From: Prochloron sp. SP5CPC1
GTDB lineage: Bacteria > Cyanobacteriota > Cyanobacteriia > Cyanobacteriales > Prochloraceae
Assembly: GCA_014323965.1 (NCBI GenBank)
Contig: JACONB010000094.1
Coordinates: 1-5,482 of the forward strand
Direction of reading: 5' to 3'
DNA length: 5,482 nucleotides
The translations under genes and the position numbers were made by a program. Shown here piece after piece: positions 1-5,422 of this stretch; within the stretch, counting starts at the first letter, position 1; each line of letters opens with the position of its first letter. The notes beneath the pieces were generated by a model. That model did no database searches and was not told the origin of the DNA. It was given only the letters and a program-made list of their open reading frames with translations.

Positions 1-90
1 GAGGGGAATCGACAAGCGCGGGGAGTCCATGTATCCCGACGCTGACCCTACGGGTACAGCGTGGGACTTATAGCTCCCCGAACCCCTCAA
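1..90 (+). mobile_element. Putative right end of an IS200/IS605-type element (nested hairpin, TCAA end)
   Basis: Seen: the segment folds back on itself almost completely. GAGGGG (1-6) pairs with CCCCTC (83-88), CGGGGAG (19-25) with CTCCCCG (74-80), TCCC plus ACGCTG (34-37, 39-44) with CAGCGT plus GGGA (57-66), and ACCC (45-48) with GGGT (52-55) around a TAC loop. It ends in TCAA (87-90), after which homology to a different gene starts at 94. Known: IS200/IS605 elements have subterminal hairpins, lack terminal inverted repeats, and in IS608 the right cleavage site is TCAA. TnpB guide-RNA scaffolds (omega/reRNA) comprise this right end, the guide being the adjacent flank. Inferred: the element body and its tnpB would lie to the left, outside the window; a short open frame ending at 71-73 could be the tail of that gene but is not recognisable. 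The end could be off by a few bases. A miniature hairpin element is the alternative. Confidence 0.5.
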
Positions 91-93
91 TAG

Positions 94-993
94 TTAAATA
101 TCCCCTATCCCACGAGTCGCGACGCCGTATTAAAGCGATTACAGGGGAAAAATTTAATCCAGCAGACTGCTCGGGGTTGGATCATTACCAATTTGGGTGC
201 TATACTGTTGGCAAAGGAATTGAACGCTTTTTCATCCTCATTAGCTCGTAAAGCGGTCCGTTTTGTCCTGTATGAGGGGACTAATAAGCTAAAGACTCGC
301 AATGAGGTGACTGGAAATAGAGGTTATGCTTCTGGCTTTGAACATTTAGTGAATTTCGTCCACAGAGCAGCACTACAAAATTACTTTGTTGAAGAAGTCC
401 TCAGGAAAGATGTAAAAATGTTTCCCAAGCAAGCTATACGGGAATTGATTGCCAATGCTCTCGTCCATCAGGATTTTCAGTCCACGGGTAATTGCGTCAT
501 GGTGGAAATGTACATGGATAGGATTGAAATATCTAACCCAGGTATTCCCTCTATAGACGTAATACGCTTTATTGATGAATATCGTTCACGAAACGAACGA
601 CTTGCAGATCTAATGCGGCGCTTTGGTATCTGTGAAGAAAAAGGCAGTGGAATTGACAAAGTGGTCAATACAGTAGAAGTTTCTCAGCTCCCAGCACCAG
701 ATTTTCGGGTGGGAGAAACACGCACCACGGCAATCCTTTTTGCTCATCAGGATTTTGCCGACATGAATAAAGCAGATCGAGTTAGAGCCTGCTATCAACA
801 TTGTTGTTTGCGATACGTCAGTAACCAACGTATGACGAGACAAACACTACGGGAGCGTTTTCATTTAGACAAGTCAAAGAAAACTGTTGTTTCTCAGATT
901 ATCGGCGCTACGAAGAAAGAAGGATTAATCAAGCCAGAGAAATCGGACTCAACTTCTACCCGCTATGCTCGCTATCTCCCATTTTGGGCATGA
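94..993 (+). pseudogene. 5'-truncated ATP-binding transcriptional regulator (GHKL ATPase, COG2865/Schlafen-AlbA_2-type)
   Basis: The readable frame runs from Leu at 94 to TGA at 991-993 (299 codons); a TAG sits in frame at 91-93. Family-like sequence begins immediately (LNIPYPTSRDAVLKRL), so the TTG at 193, the first possible internal start, cuts into conserved sequence (IITNLGAILLAKELN) and is unlikely to be authentic. Numbering from 94: a GHKL-type ATP-binding domain with N-box ELIANALVHQD (117-127), DRIEISNPG (142-150) and glycine motif EKGSGI (182-187), then a winged-helix-like C terminus ending in RYARYLPFWA. Full-length relatives are about 450-500 residues with an N-terminal AlbA_2 (Schlafen-like) DNA-binding domain; that domain is absent here. 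The break coincides with the hairpin element at 1-90, so insertion or an associated deletion probably removed the 5' part. The remaining reading frame has no frameshift or stop, so the event may be recent, or a shorter protein may still be made. Family assignment is confident; inactivity is inferred. Confidence 0.8.
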
Positions 994-1071
994 AAGTGGT
1001 TAACGCCAATTAAAAGTGGTTAATGCCAATTAAAAGTGGTTAACGCCAATTAAAAGTGGTTAAAAGCAAAT
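993..1071 (+). repeat. Array of 20-bp direct repeats upstream of the toxin-antitoxin operon
   Basis: The unit AAAAGTGGTTAACGCCAATT occurs at 993-1011 (lacking its first base), 1012-1031 (one change, C to T) and 1032-1051. A diverged fourth copy lies at 1052-1071, and a fifth starts at 1118 (AAAAGTGGTTAAACGCAAAT). Each good copy contains TGGTTAACGCCA, a near-palindrome centred on GTTAAC. The array begins on the last base of the ATPase stop codon and fills the gap before the DUF433 gene. A 20-bp period places copies on roughly one face of the helix, which would suit an operator for a DNA-binding antitoxin; that role is inferred. Iteron-like or simple slippage-derived repeats are alternatives. 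Confidence 0.85.
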
Positions 1072-1111
1072 CAATATAACAGGATATCAATCGCTGAAAC
1101 CCTTATAGGAA

Positions 1112-1126
1112 AAGGATAAAAGTGGT
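1112..1126 (+). promoter_or_regulatory. Shine-Dalgarno-like AAGGA before an alternative GTG start (1122) of the DUF433 gene
   Basis: AAGGA at 1112-1116 lies 5 bases before GTG at 1122, which is in frame with the DUF433 gene and would add 22 residues. The GTG belongs to the fifth copy of the 20-bp repeat. The ribosome site argues for this start; lack of resemblance of the extra residues to family members argues against it. Confidence 0.4.
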
Positions 1127-1187
1127 TAAACGCAAATCTTTAGGTGCTTCGAGCCAATCGATAAAAAATTGTATAACCTCGGGTAAT

Positions 1188-1607
1188 ATGGAACTAGATG
1201 ATGAAAGGTTGAGGCGCGCTATGACTCCGACATTAAATGGACAAACAGCAATAATTCGTACAGAGCGAGGTCTGGTAATTGCTGGTACTCGCATCACCTT
1301 ATATGACGTGATGGAATACATCATAGCCCAATATCCACCAAAGTTTATCTGTGCTCTGCTTAACCTCACGATTGAGCAACTGAATGCTGCACTGTCTTAC
1401 ATTGAAGCACATCGTGGGGAGGTTGAAGCTGAGTATCAACAAGTTGTCAAGGAGGGAGAAGAATTGCGGCAATATTACGAAGAACAAAATCGTGCTCTCA
1501 TTGCCAGAATTTCTGCAAAGCCACCTAAACCAGGAATGGAAGCTGCTTGGGAAAAACTTCAAGCACAGAAAGCCAAACACCAAGCTCAACTTAAAACCCA
1601 AGCATGA
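1188..1607 (+). CDS. DUF433 domain protein, antitoxin-like partner of a DUF5615/PIN-like protein
   Basis: 139 residues from ATG 1188. The DUF433 core is at about residues 25-83: TERGLVIAGTRITLYDVMEY, then the PPKF segment, then a second helical part (NLTIEQLNAALSYIEAHRGE). DUF433 proteins have a small helix-turn-helix-like fold and are repeatedly found next to DUF5615 PIN-like genes, where they are interpreted as type II antitoxins. The C-terminal tail (about 78-139) is highly charged, rich in Glu, Gln and Lys, and probably helical or coiled-coil; it may contact the partner. The stop overlaps the next ATG (ATGA, 1604-1607), so the pair is translationally coupled. I chose ATG 1188 because MELDDERL resembles where relatives begin as I remember them. 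GTG 1122 (161 residues, AAGGA 5 bases upstream) is a serious alternative. The 20-bp repeats upstream are a possible autoregulatory operator (inference). The family call is firm; the antitoxin role rests on context. Confidence 0.82.
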   Translation: MELDDERLRRAMTPTLNGQTAIIRTERGLVIAGTRITLYDVMEYIIAQYPPKFICALLNLTIEQLNAALSYIEAHRGEVEAEYQQVVKEGEELRQYYEEQNRALIARISAKPPKPGMEAAWEKLQAQKAKHQAQLKTQA

Positions 1608-1999
1608 TTTTCCTAGTAGACCACAATCTCGAAGGACATGCTCTGCTTCTGTCGGGTACCCTTGCTAACCAAAGTTGGCTAGATTTGGTACCCATTCACT
1701 TTACTACCTTTAAAGAAATTGCCTTATCCATTACTAGCGATGACAGAATAGTTTGGCGATTTGCCCAAGCAAACCAAATGATTCTCCTGACGGCCAATCG
1801 TAGTATGAAAGGCCCAAACTCTTTAGAGCAAGTAATACGTGAAGAAAATACATCCACGTCATTGCCTGTTGTTACCATTGGAGATGCCAATCGAGTTCTG
1901 ACTGATCCTGATTATCGCAATCGTTGTCTTGATCGGCTCATTGAGATTGTATTTGATATTGATGACTACAGAGACACGAGGAGGCTTTTTATTCCGTAA
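1604..1999 (+). CDS. DUF5615/PIN-like protein, probable toxin (RNase-like) of the DUF433 pair
   Basis: 131 residues, start ATG 1604 within the ATGA overlap with the DUF433 gene; it has no ribosome site of its own, as expected for coupled translation. The N terminus MIFLVDHNLEGH has the beta-strand plus Asp (D6) typical of DUF5615 (Mut7-C/PIN-like) proteins. SDDRIVWRFAQ (45-55) is the conserved central Asp segment, and MILLTANRSMKG (59-70) occupies the place of the usual T-x-D motif after the second core strand. Here the position reads TAN, so a commonly acidic residue is Asn65. Known: DUF5615 proteins are PIN-superfamily members paired with DUF433 and thought to be ribonuclease toxins. Inferred: same role here, possibly with altered or reduced catalysis because of Asn65. 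Similar cyanobacterial proteins have, as I recall, sometimes been labelled ACP S-malonyltransferase; nothing in this sequence supports that. No signal peptide or membrane segment. Confidence 0.78.
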   Translation: MIFLVDHNLEGHALLLSGTLANQSWLDLVPIHFTTFKEIALSITSDDRIVWRFAQANQMILLTANRSMKGPNSLEQVIREENTSTSLPVVTIGDANRVLTDPDYRNRCLDRLIEIVFDIDDYRDTRRLFIP

Positions 2000-2076
2000 T
2001 AGGTTCCCGTATTAAAAGATGGCAGTCAAAGAGGGTGCCAGACGCAGCATAGTTAAACTAGAAACCAGTGGTAATC

Positions 2077-2090
2077 TAAGGAGTGAGATG
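2077..2090 (+). promoter_or_regulatory. Ribosome binding site TAAGGAG fixing the DUF3386 start
   Basis: TAAGGAG at 2077-2083 stands 4 bases before ATG 2088. It supports this start over the upstream in-frame ATG at 2019, which has no such site and would add 23 residues that do not look like the family. Confidence 0.75.
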
Positions 2091-2744
2091 ACCGAATCTA
2101 ATAATGCTCGGGCAATTTTTCAGACAGCTTACGAAAATCGCTATATCTGGGACGAACATTTCCCCGGTTATACCGCCCAACTAACCCTGAAACAAGGGGA
2201 GGAAGTGTATACTGGCCAAGTACAAGTCAAAAGGGACTTGAGTGTTGAAGTGACCGGTATAGAAGGGGAACAGGTACGAGACAGTGTCTATCATCAGATG
2301 CGGGATATCGTTACTCACAGGAAATCTACCGCTTTCGAGCAAGCTCACGGTAAGAACCAATTTAGTTTAGGTGCAACGGATAATACCGGCGCAGTGGAAA
2401 TTCTCGTCCAAGGGGATGCGATGGGATCTAACTATAAAGTGCGGGGTGAAGAAATTTGCCAGGTGAGCAGGGTTATGGGCTCCATGGCTTTTACCATTAA
2501 CACCAAGGAGAGTTTTCATACGGAATCTGGCTATATTTCCGTGGGCTATAATGCTGTTTTTCGGGATTCTAAAACCGGGGAACTGAAGGGAGAACGGGAC
2601 TTTCAGGAAACTTATACCCAATTTGGCTCCTATTACCTCCCCACTCTTCAGGTAATCGACTCTATTGATAATAATGGGTCAAAAACCACCACCGAGTTTC
2701 ATTTCACTGGGATTGAACTGCTAGAATTTAGGAAGGGAAACTAA
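2088..2744 (+). CDS. DUF3386 family protein (cyanobacterial, function unknown)
   Basis: 218 residues, soluble, with no signal peptide or membrane segment. Family-like sequence begins almost at the first residue (ARAIFQTAYENRYIWDEHFPGYTA, about 7-30) and continues through KQGEEVYTGQVQVKRDLSVEVTG (35-57), MRDIVTHRKSTAFEQAHGKN (71-90), GAVEILVQGDAMGSNYKVRG (101-120) and QVSRVMGSMAFTIN (125-138). I recognise this pattern as DUF3386, a family known to me from cyanobacteria and without an assigned function. The alternation of short strands and polar turns suggests a beta-rich, lipocalin- or barrel-like fold, but that is only an impression. The gene is full length for the family. Its stop lies 17 bases before the next gene, whose ribosome site sits in the gap, so the two are probably co-transcribed. 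Nothing in the sequence reveals a substrate or partner. Confidence 0.85.
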   Translation: MTESNNARAIFQTAYENRYIWDEHFPGYTAQLTLKQGEEVYTGQVQVKRDLSVEVTGIEGEQVRDSVYHQMRDIVTHRKSTAFEQAHGKNQFSLGATDNTGAVEILVQGDAMGSNYKVRGEEICQVSRVMGSMAFTINTKESFHTESGYISVGYNAVFRDSKTGELKGERDFQETYTQFGSYYLPTLQVIDSIDNNGSKTTTEFHFTGIELLEFRKGN

Positions 2745-2748
2745 TCTT

Positions 2749-2764
2749 AAGGAGGTACAGAATG
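2749..2764 (+). promoter_or_regulatory. Strong ribosome binding site AAGGAGGT of the NifU-domain gene
   Basis: AAGGAGGT at 2749-2756 lies 5 bases before ATG 2762, an almost perfect match to the anti-Shine-Dalgarno. It implies high translation initiation and sets the start at 2762 rather than the internal Met8. Confidence 0.8.
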
Positions 2765-3001
2765 ACAGCATTGGCACTCACCATGGACAACGTGGAGACA
2801 ACATTGGACGAAATGCGCCCTTATTTGATGGCGGATGGAGGTAATGTGGAGCTGGTGGAAATAGACGGTCCTATTGTCAAATTACGTCTCCAAGGTGCTT
2901 GTGGTTCTTGTCCCAGTTCTGCTATGACTTTGAGAATGGGGATTGAACGTCGTTTGAAAGAAATGATTCCTGAAATTGCCGAAATCGAGCAAGTCATGTA
3001 A
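2762..3001 (+). CDS. nfuA: NifU C-terminal-domain protein (cyanobacterial NfuA/Nfu-type Fe-S carrier)
   Basis: 79 residues, made almost entirely of one NifU C-terminal (Nfu) domain: NVETTLDEMRPYLMADGGNVELVEI (about 10-34), then the strand VKLRLQGACGSCPSSAMTLRMGIERRL with the CxxC pair Cys47 and Cys50, and a final helix to KEMIPEIAEIEQVM. In this family two monomers bind one Fe-S cluster through the CxxC cysteines and pass it to target proteins. In cyanobacteria the small stand-alone form is a major housekeeping Fe-S scaffold/carrier, important for photosystem I clusters. It acts in the cytoplasm. The length matches the small cyanobacterial type rather than the longer E. coli NfuA, which has an additional A-type domain. 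The gene sits 17 bases after DUF3386 and 39 bases before the GH57 gene. The motifs are intact, so function is very likely; the symbol is by family resemblance. Confidence 0.93.
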   Translation: MTALALTMDNVETTLDEMRPYLMADGGNVELVEIDGPIVKLRLQGACGSCPSSAMTLRMGIERRLKEMIPEIAEIEQVM

Positions 3002-3011
3002 TTTACACTAT

Positions 3012-3030
3012 GGGCGGGGTCTTCCCGCCC
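3012..3030 (+). repeat. Perfect GGGCGGG/CCCGCCC hairpin between the NifU and GH57 genes
   Basis: GGGCGGG (3012-3018) and CCCGCCC (3024-3030) form a 7-bp GC-only stem with a GTCTT loop, followed by CTACAGG rather than a T run. Sequences of the type GGGCGGG...CCCGCCCCTAC are widely dispersed in cyanobacterial intergenic DNA. It ends 10 bases before the GH57 ATG, so it could attenuate read-through or mask the start of that gene. It is not a standard intrinsic terminator because no U-tract follows. Confidence 0.75.
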
Positions 3031-3040
3031 CTACAGGATT

Positions 3041-5236
3041 ATGTCTCATCCACTGTATGTCGCTTTTATCTGGCATCAGCACCAACCTTTATATAAATCT
3101 CAGGACACATATAGTTTACCATGGGTGCGGTTGCATGGGACTAAAGATTACCTAGACTTAGTACTGTTACTAGAAAAGTATCCCAAGTTGCATCAAACAG
3201 TGAACTTGGTACCTTCCCTGATTTTGCAATTGGAAGATTATAGTGCAGGGGTGGCTATGGATCCCTATCTAACTTTGGCACTTACTCCCTGTGAAAAGTT
3301 AAAACAAATTAATAAACAATTTATTATTAATAACTTTTTTAGCTGTAATTACAAAACCATGATTGCTCCTCACCCTCGTTACCGGGAACTATATGGCCAA
3401 AAACAGGAGCGAGGAGAGGCTTGGTGTGTGGAAAACTGGACCGGTCAGGATTGGAGCGATTTGCTGGCATGGCACAATTTGGCTTGGATAGATCCGATTT
3501 TTTGGGATGACCCGGAAATTGCCCTCTGGTTGGAACAGGGGAAAAATTTTAACTTGAGCGATCGCCAACGCATTTATAGTAAACAAAGAGAAATCATCAG
3601 TCGGATCATCCCTCAACACCAGAAAATGCAAGCTAGGGGTCAGTTGGAAGTAATCACTAGTCCTTATACCCACCCTATCTTACCTCTACTGGCAGATAGT
3701 AACTACCCTCGGGTGGCCTTACCAGAGATGAAATTGCCCCAAAAGGCTTTTCAATGGTGCGAAGATATCCCTCGTCACCTCCAAAAAGCTCGGGAAATTT
3801 ACCGGGCAAGATTTGGACGTAACCCTAGGGGTTTGTGGCCACCTGAACAGTCCGTTAGTCCAGGGATTTTGCCTTATATTATTCAGGAAGGGTTTCACTG
3901 GATTTGTTCTGATGAGGTGGTTTTGGGTTTCACTTTCAAGCACTTTTTCTCCCGGGATGAGGTGGGGAATGTTTCTGAACCAGATCTGCTTTATCGTCCT
4001 TATCGCTTGGAGACGAAAGAGGGTAATTTGGTTATCGTTTTTCGGGACCATTGCCTCTCCGACTTAATCGGCTTTACCTATGGTAACATATCCCCCCAGG
4101 AAGCAGCAAAAGATTTGGTCCGACGTCTGGAGGTAATTGCTAGTAACAGGTTAGGGAAAGATACTTCAGAGCCTTGGTTAGTTACCATTGCCTTAGACGG
4201 AGAAAATTGTTGGGAATATTACGAAAAAGACGGTTTGCCTTTTTTACAAGCGCTCTATGAAAGACTGAGTAATCTCAAGAAGATTGAGTTGGTTACCGTA
4301 TCAGAATTTTTATACAAATTCCCCAACATGTCAAGTATCCCAGGAGATAACCTCCACAGTGGTTCCTGGGTGGACGGGAGTTTTAGCACTTGGATAGGTT
4401 CTAAGAGCAAAAACCTGGCTTGGGACTTGCTCAGGGAAGCGAGGGAGGTATTGGCAAATCATCCCGAGGCTACGGAAGAAAATAACCCTGAAGTTTGGGA
4501 GTCCTTATATGCAGCAGAAGGTTCCGATTGGTTTTGGTGGTTTGACAGGGGTAACTCTTCCTCTCATGATAGCATTTTTGACAAATTATTCCGGGACCAT
4601 CTTATTGCTATCTATCGGGGTCTGAACGAACCGGTTCCCCCTCGTTTGCGTCAACCTGTCCAAGAACGGGAAGTTCAGGGTTCAGGTGATCAGGAAAGCT
4701 TCATTAGTCCAGTTCTGGACGGTATGGGACGGGAAGAGGATTGGCATAAAGCAGGTAGAATTGAGATTGGTGGTAGTCGGGGGACTATGCGACAGTCTAG
4801 TTTAGTGCAAAGAATTTACTATGGTGGGGATCGGTTGCATTTCTATTTCCGCTTCGACTTTCAAGGTGGAGTAAAATTACCAGGAGAGTTGCACTTGTTG
4901 TGGTACTATCGAGATATAACCATGTATAATAGTCCAGTACCCCTCACAAAATTGCCAGATATGGCACCCTTGAATTATTTGTTCCACCATCATCTAAGGA
5001 TTAATTTACTCAACTTATCCCTTAGTTTGGCAGAAGCAGTGGGGGACAATACTTGGGAAAGTAGAGTCACAAAGGTAGTGGTTGCTTTTCACCAATGCTT
5101 AGAAATAGGGGTTCCTTGGGCTGATTTACAGGTTCAGCCTGGTTATCCCTTAGAACTGCTTGTTATCTTAGCCCAAGATGGACATTTTCACAGTTATTTC
5201 CCTGAGAAGGGTTTGATAACGTTGCAAGTACCTTGA
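3041..5236 (+). CDS. Glycoside hydrolase family 57 protein (alpha-amylase/amylopullulanase-like)
   Basis: 731 residues, no signal peptide, so presumably cytoplasmic and acting on glycogen or other alpha-glucans. GH57 conserved regions appear in order: WHQHQP (11-16), SPYTHPILPLL (207-217), GLWPPEQSVSPG (264-275) with the likely nucleophile Glu269, VFRDHCLSDLIGF (333-345) with the likely acid/base Asp336, and ALDGENCWEYY (384-394). These form the (beta/alpha)7 catalytic domain. A helical part follows with AAEGSDWFWWFDRGN (491-505), typical of the amylase/amylopullulanase-like subgroup. After a polar linker (about 541-556), a C-terminal beta-rich domain starts at VLDGMGREEDWHKAG and runs to the end. 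Length and architecture match the roughly 730-residue cyanobacterial GH57 proteins. The exact activity (amylase, debranching or glucan transfer) cannot be told from sequence. Start ATG 3041: AGGA lies only 2 bases upstream, too close for a good ribosome site, and a GC-rich hairpin is adjacent, suggesting modest or regulated translation. Probably in one transcript with the two genes before it. Confidence 0.92.
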   Translation: MSHPLYVAFIWHQHQPLYKSQDTYSLPWVRLHGTKDYLDLVLLLEKYPKLHQTVNLVPSLILQLEDYSAGVAMDPYLTLALTPCEKLKQINKQFIINNFFSCNYKTMIAPHPRYRELYGQKQERGEAWCVENWTGQDWSDLLAWHNLAWIDPIFWDDPEIALWLEQGKNFNLSDRQRIYSKQREIISRIIPQHQKMQARGQLEVITSPYTHPILPLLADSNYPRVALPEMKLPQKAFQWCEDIPRHLQKAREIYRARFGRNPRGLWPPEQSVSPGILPYIIQEGFHWICSDEVVLGFTFKHFFSRDEVGNVSEPDLLYRPYRLETKEGNLVIVFRDHCLSDLIGFTYGNISPQEAAKDLVRRLEVIASNRLGKDTSEPWLVTIALDGENCWEYYEKDGLPFLQALYERLSNLKKIELVTVSEFLYKFPNMSSIPGDNLHSGSWVDGSFSTWIGSKSKNLAWDLLREAREVLANHPEATEENNPEVWESLYAAEGSDWFWWFDRGNSSSHDSIFDKLFRDHLIAIYRGLNEPVPPRLRQPVQEREVQGSGDQESFISPVLDGMGREEDWHKAGRIEIGGSRGTMRQSSLVQRIYYGGDRLHFYFRFDFQGGVKLPGELHLLWYYRDITMYNSPVPLTKLPDMAPLNYLFHHHLRINLLNLSLSLAEAVGDNTWESRVTKVVVAFHQCLEIGVPWADLQVQPGYPLELLVILAQDGHFHSYFPEKGLITLQVP
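3558..3565. repeat. HIP1 octamer GCGATCGC
   Basis: A single exact copy of the highly iterated palindrome of cyanobacteria, inside the GH57 coding sequence. Its presence supports a cyanobacterial origin. Confidence 0.85.
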
Positions 5237-5300
5237 TTAATTAAACCGCAGAGTCGCAGAGGACGCAGAGAAAGAGAAGAGAGAAATATTCAGAAGGGGG

Positions 5301-5329
5301 TTGACAAGGGTGAAATCAGGAGTTATATT
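5301..5329 (+). promoter_or_regulatory. Near-consensus sigma-70-type promoter
   Basis: TTGACA (5301-5306, perfect -35) is followed by exactly 17 bases and TATATT (5324-5329, 5 of 6 match to TATAAT). Transcription would begin near 5336 and run rightward, through the stem-loop at 5386-5422. No open frame with a ribosome site follows within the window, so the product is either a short RNA or the leader of a gene beyond 5482. Confidence 0.6.
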
Positions 5330-5385
5330 AGTACTATGGAAAAAGATTGCGCCATATGTGTAGGTATAAATACTAGATATTATAT

Positions 5386-5422
5386 AGGGTGATCGCGAAG
5401 AGCCACTCTTAATAATCACCCT
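5386..5422 (+). other. Nested stem-loop downstream of the promoter
   Basis: Outer arms AGGGTGAT (5386-5393) and ATCACCCT (5415-5422) pair perfectly over 8 bp. Within them AAGAG (5398-5402) and CTCTT (5406-5410) pair around a CCA loop, separated from the outer stem by symmetric 4-base internal loops (CGCG and AATA). A C/T-rich tract follows, not a clean U run. It could end or stabilise a transcript of roughly 85-90 nt from the promoter at 5301-5329. An AT-rich near-palindrome centred on CTAG (5365-5384) lies just upstream. Confidence 0.55.

Noticed and set aside
993..1071. CRISPR array.
   Set aside because: Repeats are directly abutting 20-mers without spacers.
1050..1080. TATAAC (1075-1080) as a -10 box for the DUF433/DUF5615 operon.
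   Set aside because: No acceptable -35 at 16-18 bp spacing; the only candidate, TTAAAA at 1050-1055, is weak and 19 bp away.
2019..2087. Upstream in-frame ATG (2019) giving a 241-residue DUF3386 protein.
   Set aside because: The extra 23 residues do not resemble the family, while TAAGGAG lies 4 bases before ATG 2088.
3309..3340. AT-only hairpin (TTAATAA/TTATTAA) followed by TTTTTT resembling an intrinsic terminator.
   Set aside because: It lies inside the GH57 coding frame, the stem has no GC pairs, and it is explained by Asn/Ile/Phe-rich codons at residues about 90-100.
4673..4686. Tandem heptamer GTTCAGG GTTCAGG.
   Set aside because: Short, in frame with the GH57 inter-domain linker, and of a length that easily occurs by chance or slippage.
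5237..5419. Minus-strand open frame of 60 residues in the right intergenic region.
   Set aside because: Low-complexity Ser/Ile/Tyr-rich translation of repeat DNA, no ribosome site, and it overlaps the inverted-repeat element.
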